Positions 12,137 through 23,067 of a stretch of 64,000 nt of DNA are shown here, piece by piece. A program made the position numbers and the translations under genes. The stretch's first letter is position 1. Each line of letters begins with the position of its first letter. Source of the DNA: Imbricaverruca yamaguchii (lineage: Eukaryota > Arthropoda > Thecostraca > Neoverrucidae); assembly GCA_034440575.1 (NCBI GenBank), contig JAOTOL010001570.1, positions 698,001-762,000 of the forward strand. Reading direction: 5' to 3'. The notes below the pieces were generated by a model. It saw only the letters and a list, made by a program, of their open reading frames with translations. It ran no database searches and had not been told where the DNA came from.

Positions 12137-12680
12137 GAAATGGAGAGGAGCGACGCCAAGCCAAGCCAGATTTTTTCTCTCAAATTAAATTGCAAAACAT
12201 GCAATTTAACCGAGGAGGAAAAAATTCAGAATGAGAAGGGCATTGGCTTATTTGACAAAATTTGTACCCCATTTGGGCGAAAGTTGCGGAGTTTCACTAC
12301 GGCTAGACATATTACTGCTAAAGGGATGCTGTCAGTATTTCTGATGGTGTGCATCTTGCAAGAAATAATATTCATGTGTGTGAGTATCTTAAACGACCTG
12401 ACCGACCCTCAGGTGGTAGAGATGCCGGTGTGGTAGAGATACCGGCTAGAGATGCCGCAGCAAGCTTAGACAGGACAGAGGGCTCCCACCCCGTCCCACC
12501 CCAAACACCAAGAAAATCCCAGTAATTCAGCCCGTTCTCTTTCAGTGTCTGGCTTTCAAAATAACCATTGTTAAAAATTATATTTTGCGGGGAAAAAAAC
12601 GCCAAATTAGCCAGTTTCACACCATATCACTGCCCATGAACGTCTACATTCATGTTGTATGTGTTGTGTCCGATTTCACA
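12137..12680. other. Unannotated stretch
   Basis: No feature recognised. The 98-aa frame at 12140-12436 starts inside the tandem repeat and shows no domain. Confidence 0.4.
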
Positions 12681-13266
12681 TCATCGTAGAGCCATGCTGT
12701 AAGTATGCCAAACGTTACCCTCTTGTAGCAGGAGAAACATAAAACATTGGACGTTGGCTTTATTGTAGCAAATATGGACATACTGCTTTCCTTGCTTACC
12801 TTTCTCATGCTTTCCTGTTTTACGGAGACACATTTCGATGCAATGACAGCCAGGGCGGATACAGGGTATGGCACTGAGGGCATGTGCTCCATCGTAGAAG
12901 GTTGTTCTCAGGCCGGCAAAAAGCGCCGCTCTGAAAAGGCTCCAGTGTGCACGCTCGAATTGTTCATCCAGAAACGCCCCTATGTAAGAAAAAGTCATCC
13001 GCTTGGAATGAAAGGCGCCTATTGGGGAAGGGCCCAGTGCATCCCGTCCCGTTTAATTTTCGAGCCAGAGGCCCCACTCCAGGTGTTTTCCGAGTGGCGC
13101 CGATCCAAAGAAATTGTGCCCTACTAGTCAAGTGCCTCCATGATAATTCCTGGATCCACTCTCATTACAACATTGCTCTCTCGCGGCTATGAACTCCGGC
13201 TGATTATGCAATTGTGCGCATTGACGTGTGGTTTCTCTTCCAAATTTGACAACTTCCGTTGGACCA
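12680..13266 (-). repeat. Dispersed repeat, inverted partner of 5040-5640
   Basis: Homologous in reverse complement to 5040-5640 and directly abuts the TTAA element at 13267. Where this copy has the element, the partner at about 5055 has only 'gggttaatggttcaacgg', which looks like the unoccupied site. Confidence 0.65.
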
Positions 13267-14134
13267 TTAACCCGTCCCGTCTCGGGGGGTCTTTAACCGC
13301 CCCATCATATTTTTTTTCTCGCGGATGAACGGCGCACGGCAGCGCGTCAAAATTTGGCATACCTTTGGCATAATTTTGCATAATTTGACATACCGCGTCA
13401 CATCAATTTGGCATGCTGTTACAAAATTTTGAAGTCAGATCATCTAGGGTCAACGAGTTAGTGAAGGTCAAGTGAGGTCACCTCCAAAAAAGTTAAACCA
13501 GTCGTCACGCTTTAACGGACGCAAATATTTTAATGAAATTTTCAGGGTTTGCTTATCTTTAGGAATTCAACGAAACGTACCAAAGGAAATTTTCTTTTTT
13601 TCCGTTTTTGACTGCATATAAATTTTGAATATGTACCTGTTGCAGTTCAAACACAGGATTCTGGCTAAAGTAAGCTTTTTTTTATTACGGCAAGTTGACT
13701 TCCAACAACGTTTCTCGGTGTGCTCTACCTATTGGAAAAGGAAAATTAAAGAAAACTTGAAAACTCAAAATTTTAAAATTTTGAAATAATAAAATTTGTA
13801 TTTTGGTGGGCCAAACAAAATTATAACACTGGTCGACTTCGCTGTCCTTTTCTCATTCCAAGTAAAAGAAAATTATTTCATATATCCCCAACATGAACAC
13901 CCCAGAGTAAAAAACATAATGTAAGTCGTGAAGTCGTGAAAATCTAGCCCCCTAGTGACGTCACTTTTGGGGAAAATTGTTTTCACGGAAGGATCCGGAC
14001 CCTACTCGTCGAGCGCTTTCCGATGACCCCTATTTCGTTCTCGTGCGACGCTTAGTTTGGATTTTAGAGTGGGGCCACTACCCCCTCCCCCCGGAGACGG
14101 GGTGTGGATCTGATCGGAAAGACGGCGCGGGAAA
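13267..14134 (-). mobile_element. TTAA MITE-like element, copy 2
   Basis: Starts TTAACCCGTCCCGTCTC, runs through the same interior as copy 1 in reverse, and ends with 'gacggcgcggg' after which the closing TTAA is mutated. Shared landmarks include 'ctactcgtcgagcgctttc' and 'gtgacgcttagtttgg'-type sequence. Confidence 0.75.
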
Positions 14135-14257
14135 TTTGAAAGCGGATAATTTGAACAATATCTACATTTTGCATGTCCAGAACAGCAATGTGGCAGTGTA
14201 AATGAAAAACAAGCGATGAGAGCACCGTCCGAGCAGTGTTGGCTCCCCATCATGCAA

Positions 14258-14641
14258 AATGTTCAGGAAATGCCTTGAAGAGGACCTGTTCTTACACCAG
14301 TTTGTATCGGAACCTACCAGGCATGGTTCGTTCTTGGACCTTGTATTCTCGGATTTAAGTGACTTGGTTCAAGACTTGACTGTAGGTGAAACTCTGGGAA
14401 AAAGTGACCATAACATAGTTAGATTCAAGGCACATGTAGGGGAAATTATCAAGGATAATTTGGTAAAGGTTCCAAATTTCAACAGAGCTGACTTTAACGG
14501 CATGAGAGCGGCTTTAAGTGCCATCAAATGGGAAGAAGAATTCTCCAATTTAAATGCCTGTGAAATGTGGGAGAAGTTAAAATCTTACTTAAAGGAAACT
14601 CAGATTAGACATGTCCCCCAAAAGCAAAGACGCAAAAGAAG
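14258..14641 (+). mobile_element. CR1-like LINE, endonuclease remnant (5' part of host LINE)
   Basis: Reads SEPTRHGSFLDLVFSDLSDL and GKSDHNIVRFK, the end of the apurinic endonuclease domain of CR1-type LINEs, then a basic KQRRKRR linker. It is 5'-truncated at about 14258 and interrupted at about 14641 by a poly(A)-tailed insert. Reading resumes at about 14984. Confidence 0.85.
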
Positions 14642-14983
14642 GGTGTTCACAAGAAATCAGGAGTGTTCACCACCATCCGGCCACAAACCAGCGTCTAACA
14701 TTATAGTTTAGACCCTAATTTCTTGTTGGATTCAGGGTCAGTCATATGCCTCCTTTGGATATGACTACTTACAGCATTCTTTATTATTAGTCTTACTGCT
14801 CTAATACCCGATGCTTTGTATGCTTATTTATATGTTTTCCATCTCTTAGCTGGGAGTGCAGCGACTTTACTGTTTATTTTATGGTGTTAACGTAAGGTGC
14901 TTGCAGTCGTTGGGTAAGGGGAGGGGGCGCTCCTGGTCACCTGATCTTGGGTGGCGGACATTAAAAAAAAAAAAAAAAAAAAA
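14642..14983 (+). mobile_element. Poly(A)-tailed retroposon inside the CR1-like LINE
   Basis: About 340 bases of sequence unrelated to the LINE, ending in a run of about 22 A at 14963-14984. Removing it joins KQRRKRR to KVGKPAWLTPDV, the expected LINE reading. Flanks 'aaaagaagg' and 'aaaagtagg' look like a target duplication with one mismatch. The source transcript is not recognised. Confidence 0.7.
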
Positions 14984-15966
14984 AGTAGGAAAGCCAGCAT
15001 GGCTTACACCAGACGTGATAAAAGCAATTAGGGCTAAGAAAACTGCATTTAGAGTTTTTAAAGAAGCCTCAAATGTCATTAATCTAAAGGCGTATCGAAA
15101 AGCTAGAGACACTGTGAAGCAAAAAACCAGAGCAGCAAAGCGAGCAAAGGAACTGGATTTAGCTAGAAACTGTAATGGGGACAGTAAAAAGTTCTTTAGT
15201 TTCTACAAGCTGAGTAAAGTTTCTAGCACAATTGGTCCACTGGAAGTAAACGGGACTACATTGGGTGAGGATAGTGAGATGGTTGAGGAGCTGAGCAAGC
15301 AGTTCAAATCAGTGTTTACATTGGAAGATATGACCAATCTGCCGACCGTACACCATAGTTCAGTTACATGGGATCTGACAAATGATGTTGATTTCATTGG
15401 TAGTGATGTTGTTTACAATCATATCAGGAAAATAAAGCCAAATAAGGCAGCAGGACCTGATGATATTTATGCTAGGGTGTTGCGGGAAACTGAAAAGGAA
15501 CTGGCATTTCCACTTAGTATAATATTTTGTAGATCAGTTTCACATAATGAAATTCCAACCGATTGGAAAAGGGCAAATGTAGTTCCTATTTTCAAGAAAG
15601 GAGAAAGAGGGAAAGTTGAAGTTTTGAAATTTGCAGATGATTTGAGGGTCTTTAGGGCAATAACAGGTCAGGATGAGCATATCTCGCTGCAAAAAGACTT
15701 AGACGAACTTGTGAAGTGGTCCGAAGAATGGCAAATGAAATTTAACTTTTATAAGTGCAAAATCATGCATGTAGGTAAGCAGCATATGAAGGCTCCATAC
15801 TTGATGGGTGGCCAAGTACTATCAGTGACTCAACAGGAGAAGGATTTAGGTGTTATTCTAAACACAAAATTGGGGGCATCAGAACAGACCAAGGAAGCCA
15901 GGAAGAAGGCACTGAGAATGCTCGGGGCAATAAATAGGAATGTATCATACAGAAGTGAGGAAGTTG
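14984..15966 (+). mobile_element. CR1-like LINE, reverse transcriptase part, internally deleted
   Basis: Reads KPNKAAGPDDIYARVL and PTDWKRANVVPIFKKGERG, then jumps directly to LKFADDLRVFRA. The palm segments between the VPIFKKG and FADD motifs are missing, so the copy cannot make an active enzyme. The stretch ends at YRSEEV where a second LINE is inserted. Confidence 0.88.
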
Positions 15967-18572
15967 AGTTCGTCAGAAACTATTCACTTACCGTGATAGT
16001 GAAGCGCCCTACATTCTCCACAGGCTCTTTATTGGATGTCATCATAACAAATTCACCCACCTCTGTCGACAGACTCAAAGTGAGTTTCTGCCACTACAGT
16101 CCCCACAAATTTATCACATGTTCAATTAAAGTAAACAGGCCTGCCTCAATTAACACCGTGATAAAATCACGTTCTTTCGGACGAGTGGACACCTCCGAAA
16201 TGACCCTTGACCTTGGTGAGATCGACTGGGTCCAGGTCACTGGTCGCATCTCAGTAACCGATAAATGGGACACACTGCTGAGATTGCTGACACCTATCCT
16301 CGACGAGCACCTGCCACTCAGAAACATCAAAATTCGGAACCCAACAGCACCACATGTTAGCGAAGCTACCAAACAACTCATGCATCGGCGAAATGTAGCC
16401 TTGCGCTTACAAGATAGAAACACTTACAAAATACTTAACCGACAAGTTCGATCAGCTATTAGAGCTGACTGTAGGGAAGAGATTAGCGGAAAGATAGCTC
16501 AAAAAGGCCCATCAGCTGCGTGGCGTGCTATCAAGCCTATTATCGATATAAAAAAAGGATCTCACAGAGTACAACCTCAGGTTCTACCTGAGCAGCTAAA
16601 TCATTATTTTGTTAGTGTCGGACCAAAAATATCAGCAGAAGTCAAGCTGCAGGCAAACATGCCTGAACACACATCTCCCAGTTGTCGGCTATCGCGCGTC
16701 TCTACCAGCTCCTATAAAGTATCACCCATATCTCTTGAACAGCTAGCCAATATCGTCATAAACATGAGAAGCACAAGTGCGTGCGGACCCGACGGGATCT
16801 GTATTAAGGTCATCAAATTTCTGTTCTTTTTTATCAGCGAAGTGCTGCTTGACATTATAAACACATGCCTGACTACAGCTGATATACCCTCCACTTGGAA
16901 ACAGTCAATAGTAACTCCCATTCACAAATCAGGAGATCCTTCGGATCCCTCTAATTTTAGACCCATCTCACTGGTTCCGGTTATCGCCAAGATCACTGAG
17001 AGAGTGGTGCAGAAACAACTCTATCACTACCTAAACTCAAACCACTTACTGGCCCAAACTCAGCACGGATTCAGACCACGCCACTCTACGGAAACCGCCC
17101 TTATCTCAGTCACGGACGAAATACTAGCAGCAATGGACCGTTCGGAAGTAGCTCTCCTTTGCATTCTGGATCTCAGTAAATGTTTCGATGTAATAGACCA
17201 CACCAAACTGCTCACTAAACTTCAACTCCATGGAATCGATACGGACTGGTTTAAAGCATATCTGGGAGGTCATACGCAGGCTGTTAGGATCTCAGATCAA
17301 CACGGAAACAGGCATCTCTCCTCCTTTCTCCCAAACAACATAGGTGTCTTTCAAGGCTCATAATTAGGTCCACTTCTCTATTGCATCTTTTCGAACGACC
17401 TCAGTCTGCACGTCCCGGTAGCACATGTCACCCAGTTCGCAGACGACACACAGGTCCTCATCTCCGGTCGGAAATCTGATCTCCCAAATTTGATAAGTCA
17501 GATGGAAACATGCCTGAGCCAACTCTATGACTACTTCCTGGATAACGGCTTGAAGGTGAACCCGACCAAAACCCAGCTTCTTACTCTCGGATCGCGTCAA
17601 AATCTGCGCAATATTACCCCGATACGAGTGTGCTTTAGGGACGCCGTGATAGATGAGAAACATTCGTGTAAGAACCTTGGGGTAACATTTGATCGCCACA
17701 TGTCTTGGGATTCCCATGTAGCTGTTGTTGTCCAGAAGTGTACTGGGTTCCTTCTGGCCCTGAACCATCTGCGTCACCATCTGCCGACCAGCACCCTCTT
17801 CACTATAGTCAATAGCCTAGTTATATCCAATATCCGATACTGCATATCTGTTTACGGGAACGGGTCGTCAGCAAATATCCACAGACTAGACAAGATCATT
17901 AACTTCGCCACTAGAGTCGTGTCAGGTCTCCGAAAATTTGATCATATTACTGATGTCCGAAACGAGTTGGGTCTCCTCACTGCAGCTGATCTGTACCTAT
18001 TTCACAGTCTCACTTTGCTCCACAAGATCATTCTGACGGGTGAGCCTACGCACATTGCTGGTGAAATCACTTCAAACTCTACCCTGGGAAGCCGTCACAC
18101 ACGTGCAGACGACCATCTGCGCCTGCCAGCCATACACAGAGAGGCTGGCCGCAGGAGATTTCTCTACTCGTCTGTCTTCCACTACAACAAACTTCCTACT
18201 GAAACTAAAACATCGAGGCTGTCTAACTTCAAGAAACATGCACTAGCGTATCTCCACGAACAACACTAGTCCCACAAAAAACTTACAACATGGATATGTG
18301 TACACTACGAAGTCACCTTTAGGCCATCGCTTTCCTATCACTTATACAAGCCACTCGTATATAGCTCGTGTCGCAAGTACGGTGTATGCAGTGCGGAAAG
18401 TGATATGGATATTGTATTATGTTGTACGAATGTTTGTTGCGCATCTGCTCCCACTATTGACCACACATCTATCCTTTCTTTGTAAATATCTGTGAGTTCA
18501 GCCCAGACTGTCCGTAACAGCCACTGCACGTGGAGGACATGTATTGTTAAATAAATAAATAAATAAATAAAT
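15967..18572 (+). mobile_element. Second LINE (CR1/L2-like), nested insertion
   Basis: A 5'-truncated copy begins in the endonuclease end (GSLLDVIIT) and continues through SACGPDGI, STWKQSIVTPIHKSGDP, FRPISLVPV, QHGFRPRHSTETA, DLSKCFDVIDH and FADDTQVL (about 17436). One nonsense codon interrupts it (TAA at 17361, just after GVFQGS). It resumes in the same direction to a stop at 18267-18269. A 3' UTR and an (aaat)n tail at 18549-18572 close it. Fairly young by its few lesions. Confidence 0.88.
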
Positions 18573-19176
18573 AAGTGATCAGGAAGCTTTACTGTGCATA
18601 CGTCAGGCCACATTTGGAATACTGCATCCAAGCTTGGTCTCCTAGCTATGAAAAAGATTGTTGGCTTTTAGAGAGAGTACAAAAGAGGGCTACAAAAATG
18701 GCTAATGGCATAAGCAACCTTGCATATGAGGAAAGATTGAAGAAATTGAATATGTTTTCACTTAGATATAGAAGGCTGAGAGGAGATCTCATCGAGGTCT
18801 TTAAATTTGTCAATGGTCTGGAGAGGGGATACCTTGGGGAAATGTTTGAATTTAACAGAAATGATGCAATTGGAGGTCATAAATTCAAAATTAAAATTAA
18901 CCACAGCAGAACAAGGTTAAGGCAAACTTTCTTCACCAACAGGGTAGTGGAACACTGGAACCAGCTGCCAGAAAACATCGTCAGTAGCAGCACATTGAAC
19001 ATCTTTAAAAACAGCATAGACAATCATTATAAGAATAGAGGGCTTGCTTTTCAGTATTACAGGGAGGGCTGATTGGCAGATTTGGTGGGCAACTGGCTCA
19101 GTGTACAGAGTGCAACCAAGAAGGGCCCTTGTGGCTCAGAGTTGCACTAATCTTTTATGTCTTTATGTCTTTATGC
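18573..19176 (+). mobile_element. CR1-like LINE, 3' part of host LINE
   Basis: Resumes EVIRKLYCAYVRPHLEYCIQ after the nested insertion and ends NNRGLAFQYYREG-like with a stop at 19070-19072, then a short 3' UTR with the octamer tail 'tttatgtc' repeated at 19155-19176. LINEs of the CR1 group typically end in such short repeats. Confidence 0.88.
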
Positions 19177-19289
19177 TACCAGAACAGCTGTAAACAAATG
19201 AACAGGCTGGATCCTCATATTCCTATTACACTCAATCATTGTACACACAGCAGACCTTCGACACCATTTAATTTTTCACTCGGCATCAC

Positions 19290-20520
19290 CTTATTCTAAT
19301 CCAGTACGGCAAGCCACGCCAAATGACACCCACATCATGCAAATCGAAGCCATAACGACGAAACACGAGGACTTTTGAGATAAAAAAATTAGCTAAGCTT
19401 ACCTGAGGCTTGATCTGGTTGAAATGTTGCTCGAGGTTTTCCACGGGCTATCCTTGGTACCCAACATGGGTCGCTTTGGGAGAAAACGAAGAGTCGCTGG
19501 GCGACGGAAGAAATGATCTCGATCACTGACTTTGAAAATCAAGGTGATTTCTGAACAGTTTTCTAGAGTACCTCACGGTACATCGAATGACGCCCACTTG
19601 GTGAAAATTAAGACATAGCGACGAGACGGGAGGATTTCCAAAAATATAAGCTAACCTTCGAGCTTGTAGTTTGAAATTGACATATTCCGGTTTAAAATGG
19701 TACTCGCTTGATACCAGATGTGGATAAGTTAGGGCGAATAAAAAACGAGGCGACCAAAGAAATCGGATTGACCTTTGACCTTTGAAATTAGCTCGACTTG
19801 ATAGCATTATAATACGGCACAAGCAGCGTCGAATGACACCCACTTCGTACAAATTGAACACATACAGTCAAATCGCGAGAACTTCGAAGAATTCAAACTA
19901 GCCTTTGACCTTAAGTTTTGACCTTGACATATCCCGGTTTCAAAATGTTACTCGAGGGTTCACTTGGACTACCGCTTGATAGTGTATCTGGGTAGGCTTG
20001 GGGCACAACGAAGAAAAAAATGTGAGGCGACGAAAGAAATCACCTTGAATTTTCACTCGTCGAGATGATTTCGAATAATCAACTTTCTGATACCGCATAT
20101 TAAGCGACGACGAATGGCCTCCGTTTCTGCAAATTGAAGTCATAACGGTGAAATGCGAGGTCATCGAAGAACTCAATCAAACCATTGTCCCTGACATATC
20201 CCGGTTTGAAATGTTACTCGAGTGTCCACCACTGGTTATTGCTTGATATCAGATTTGGATGGGTCTGCGCGAAAACGAAAACAATATTGAACGTATCGGA
20301 TGATCAGCTTCGGCTTTGCTCTTAAAAAATCGATTTCTTAGCTTCTAATACCGCCCAACTAGCCACTTCGAATGACGCCAATTTGATTGAAAGTGAAGCG
20401 ATAACAACCGAACCTTCCGTTCGATCGATACCTCTTCAATACCGCCATCTATTAAATCAAGCCAACCTTTAACACAAAAGGTTGACCTCGATGTGTACCG
20501 GTTTGAAATGTAAAACAATT
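19290..20520 (+). repeat. Divergent satellite array, about five units of 250-300 bases
   Basis: Units are anchored on 'gacatatcccggtttgaaatg' variants at about 19412, 19681, 19927, 20190 and 20495, with 'cgaatgacgcccactt' and 'gaagccataacgacgaaa' variants between. Opposite orientation to the units at 1650-4935. Confidence 0.8.
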
Positions 20521-20680
20521 ACCCCGCTTACATGAGCAGCAAAGCTTCCGAATGCGATGCGATTAGAAAAACTTGCGAAAGTAATGCTCTTGTAAACGGG
20601 CTTTCGCGTAGCAAAACATTCGAATATCTTAACGCAAATTTACGCTTCGGTAGGTGGAAGTTTGCGATTAGTGCCAACCG

Positions 20681-20765
20681 TTAACCCGTCCCGTCTCAGG
20701 GGGGTCCTCAACCGCCCCCTCAGGTTTTTCGTGTATAGCACAAAAACAGCTCCGCTTGCCAAGAG
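20681..20765 (-). mobile_element. TTAA MITE-like element, end fragment
   Basis: TTAACCCGTCCCGTCTCAG followed by 'caaccgccccctcagg' matches the start of copies 2 and 3. The rest of the element is absent. Confidence 0.6.
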
Positions 20766-22380
20766 AACTTGGTGCTTCGAGATGCGTTGCTTGAAAGCCA
20801 TTTACTGATAATTTGCATCCAATATATTGCGTATGCAGCAATGTTTCAGGCAACAACGCGGCAAGCAACGCGCTTCATTCGACATCCACAAACACAAGAA
20901 AAGCATCAAAATAGTTAACAGTCCTACACAGTAGAGGGTATAGTAAAGTACTCAGTAGGTACTAGCTAAACAACTCACCACCGCCAATGTTACGATCACG
21001 CACCAAACGTAACACACGGGCGGTTGATGGCTTCCTCTAAATGTGTGAAATACGCCAGCAAGTGGTGATAACAGAGCCCCCATGTGAACTCGGGCGTGGG
21101 ACCGGGTCTGACGTGCGTTCCAGGCCGTCCAGCCGGCAGAGGATCTGCGGCTCGTCCGAAAGACACGACCCAGTGTGTTGTTCGGGACCGGCCGGACGGC
21201 AAGGAATTAACGGGCACCCCGTGGATTCTATCCATGATGGGAAAATATCATGTAGGGTACTTGGCTGGTGGCTACGACCGTCACGATTTTGTTTCTATAA
21301 AGCGTGTGCCTCACTAACGCGTTGCATGGCACTCGATCAGCGCGGAGGATACAGTGCTGTAGCGAACAGCCAATGCTGAAGTTGATTAGCATTGAATAGT
21401 CACAGAGGGTATGTATATCTTTGCATAACTTTGCCCAGAATACAACGCACGAACACTTAAACTGAACCAGAGTAGGATATGGCCGACGCTCCGAACACGA
21501 GGATCAAGACCCTACCGGACGTCCGAAGACTCTGTACTCGCCCTGGTAACCATGATCGCACACTTGATTCGGGGACGCAGAAAACGCATGGCAGCAACGC
21601 ACGCCCAGTCCGCACATGCAACACACATTTCCCTGGCACTCTGTGCATTCAGAAGGCTGGATCCAATCCTCACTGATGCACATGAACCCACCAACGAAGG
21701 ATTTTCTGGTCAGGCGCGACAAACTCCTGAAGCGCGACATGAATTCTAGATACCAAGTTGCACAAATCCCACAAGTCTACGTTCACCCTACTAGTTTATC
21801 ACAGTTCATGATAGCGATCCGGTCAATCCTCCAGATACAACCTGGCCTACAAGAAGATAAGACGTCGCATAGTCTACCTGTTTCGTGCCGTATCTTTAGC
21901 CGACGAACCGTGATACTTGGCCAGTCACACGTCGTGCTGACCCACCACCTGGTCCTCACGAGCCACCCCACCGCGCCGGCGACGGATAGCTATCCTAATT
22001 CCTCGCGTCCACCGTGGCTCGGCCCCATCGAGGACCACAGCCGGGAACACTCAAAAGCATCCCGTTATCGACGGTGCACTTGACACAGCTGTTGCGGCCG
22101 ATCACCGTGCACTCCGCGGGCTATGGTGGCATCACGGAGCATCCTGTTGTACAGCGCGCCACTGCGAGACGCGACCCAACGTGAGTTCCCGCGGCGGCCG
22201 CAACGTGTTTCCAGCATCGGCAATGCCGCCGACTTTGACCACGATTTGGTCCCGCCGCCCGCCGGACGTCACTATGAACAGGCAGAAATAACAGCTGACA
22301 GCTAAGTATCGGCATCGCCAGTCATCGCCTATTGGATTACGCTCGCTTTGCACTGACGAGTCGATCACTGCGCCGACCGG
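20765..22380. other. 3' flank of peptidase gene, nothing recognised
   Basis: Many short open frames on both strands, none with a domain. Part may be the 3' UTR of the peptidase transcript. No clear polyadenylation signal on the minus strand. Confidence 0.4.
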
Positions 22381-22382
22381 CG

Positions 22383-22874
22383 CTAGATGTCAGCAGTATC
22401 GCGACAGCCACCGGCTGTCTGCAACAGTCCGCCGCCGACAGCGGCCGCCAGATGTCAGCAGTGTCGCGACTGCTGCCCACAGTCCGCCAGATGTCAGCAG
22501 TGTCGCGACTGCCGCCCACTGTCCGCCGCAGTCGGCGCCCGCTAGATGTCAGCAGTGTCGCGACTGCCGCCCACAGTCCGCCGCAGTCGGCGCCCGCTAG
22601 ATGTCAGCAGTGTCGCGACTGCCGCCCACAGTCCGCCGCAGTCGGCGCCCGCTAGATGTCAGCAGTGTCGCGACTGCCGCCCACAGTCCGCCGCCGACAG
22701 CGGCCGCCAGATGTCAGCAGTGTCGCGACTGCCGCCCACTGTCCCCCGCAGTCGGCGCCCGCTAGATGTCAGCAGTGTCGCGACTGCCGCCCACAGTCCG
22801 CCGCAGTCGGCGCCCGCTAGATGTCAGCAGTGTCGCGACTGCCGCCCACAGTCCGCCGCCGACAGCGGCCGCTA
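22383..22874. repeat. Minisatellite (mostly 55 bp) seeded at the peptidase stop codon
   Basis: About nine units of about 55 bases, some shorter, with 'cagcagtgtcgcgactgccg'. Most repeat 'ctagatgtc', which on the gene strand is GACATCTAG, the last two codons and stop of exon 17. The array therefore starts inside the coding end and runs into the 3' flank. Confidence 0.93.
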
Positions 22875-23067
22875 GATGTCCTGCACGAGGCTGTGCGCCG
22901 CGCTGTCGATCAGGTAGCTCAGCACGGACACGTGCTGTCTGATCTTGCGCCACTGCGCCGGCAGCTGGTCGGCCGGCAGTCGGCCAGCGTCGTGCAGCAG
23001 GTCCACCAGGCCGGGGAACGTGACGCCCGTGTACCCGTCCAGCGCGCTGGGACTGAAGATCACGTGG
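22872..23067 (-). CDS. Peptidase exon 17: C-terminus and stop
   Basis: Codes for residues 691-754, then TAG at 22874-22872. [20 protein letters not shown] aligns with [20 protein letters not shown]. G701 replaces human K699 while Y702 keeps human Y700. The acceptor is gacag, preceded by a 33-bp tandem array. The terminal codons GTC-CAG-free end GACATCTAG form the first bases of a tandem array that continues into the 3' flank. I see no AATAAA on this strand within several hundred bases after the stop. Confidence 0.95.

Noticed and set aside
12747..13127. 126-codon plus-strand frame with a hydrophobic start
   Set aside because: Lies in a dispersed repeat whose other copy (5040-5640) does not keep the frame.
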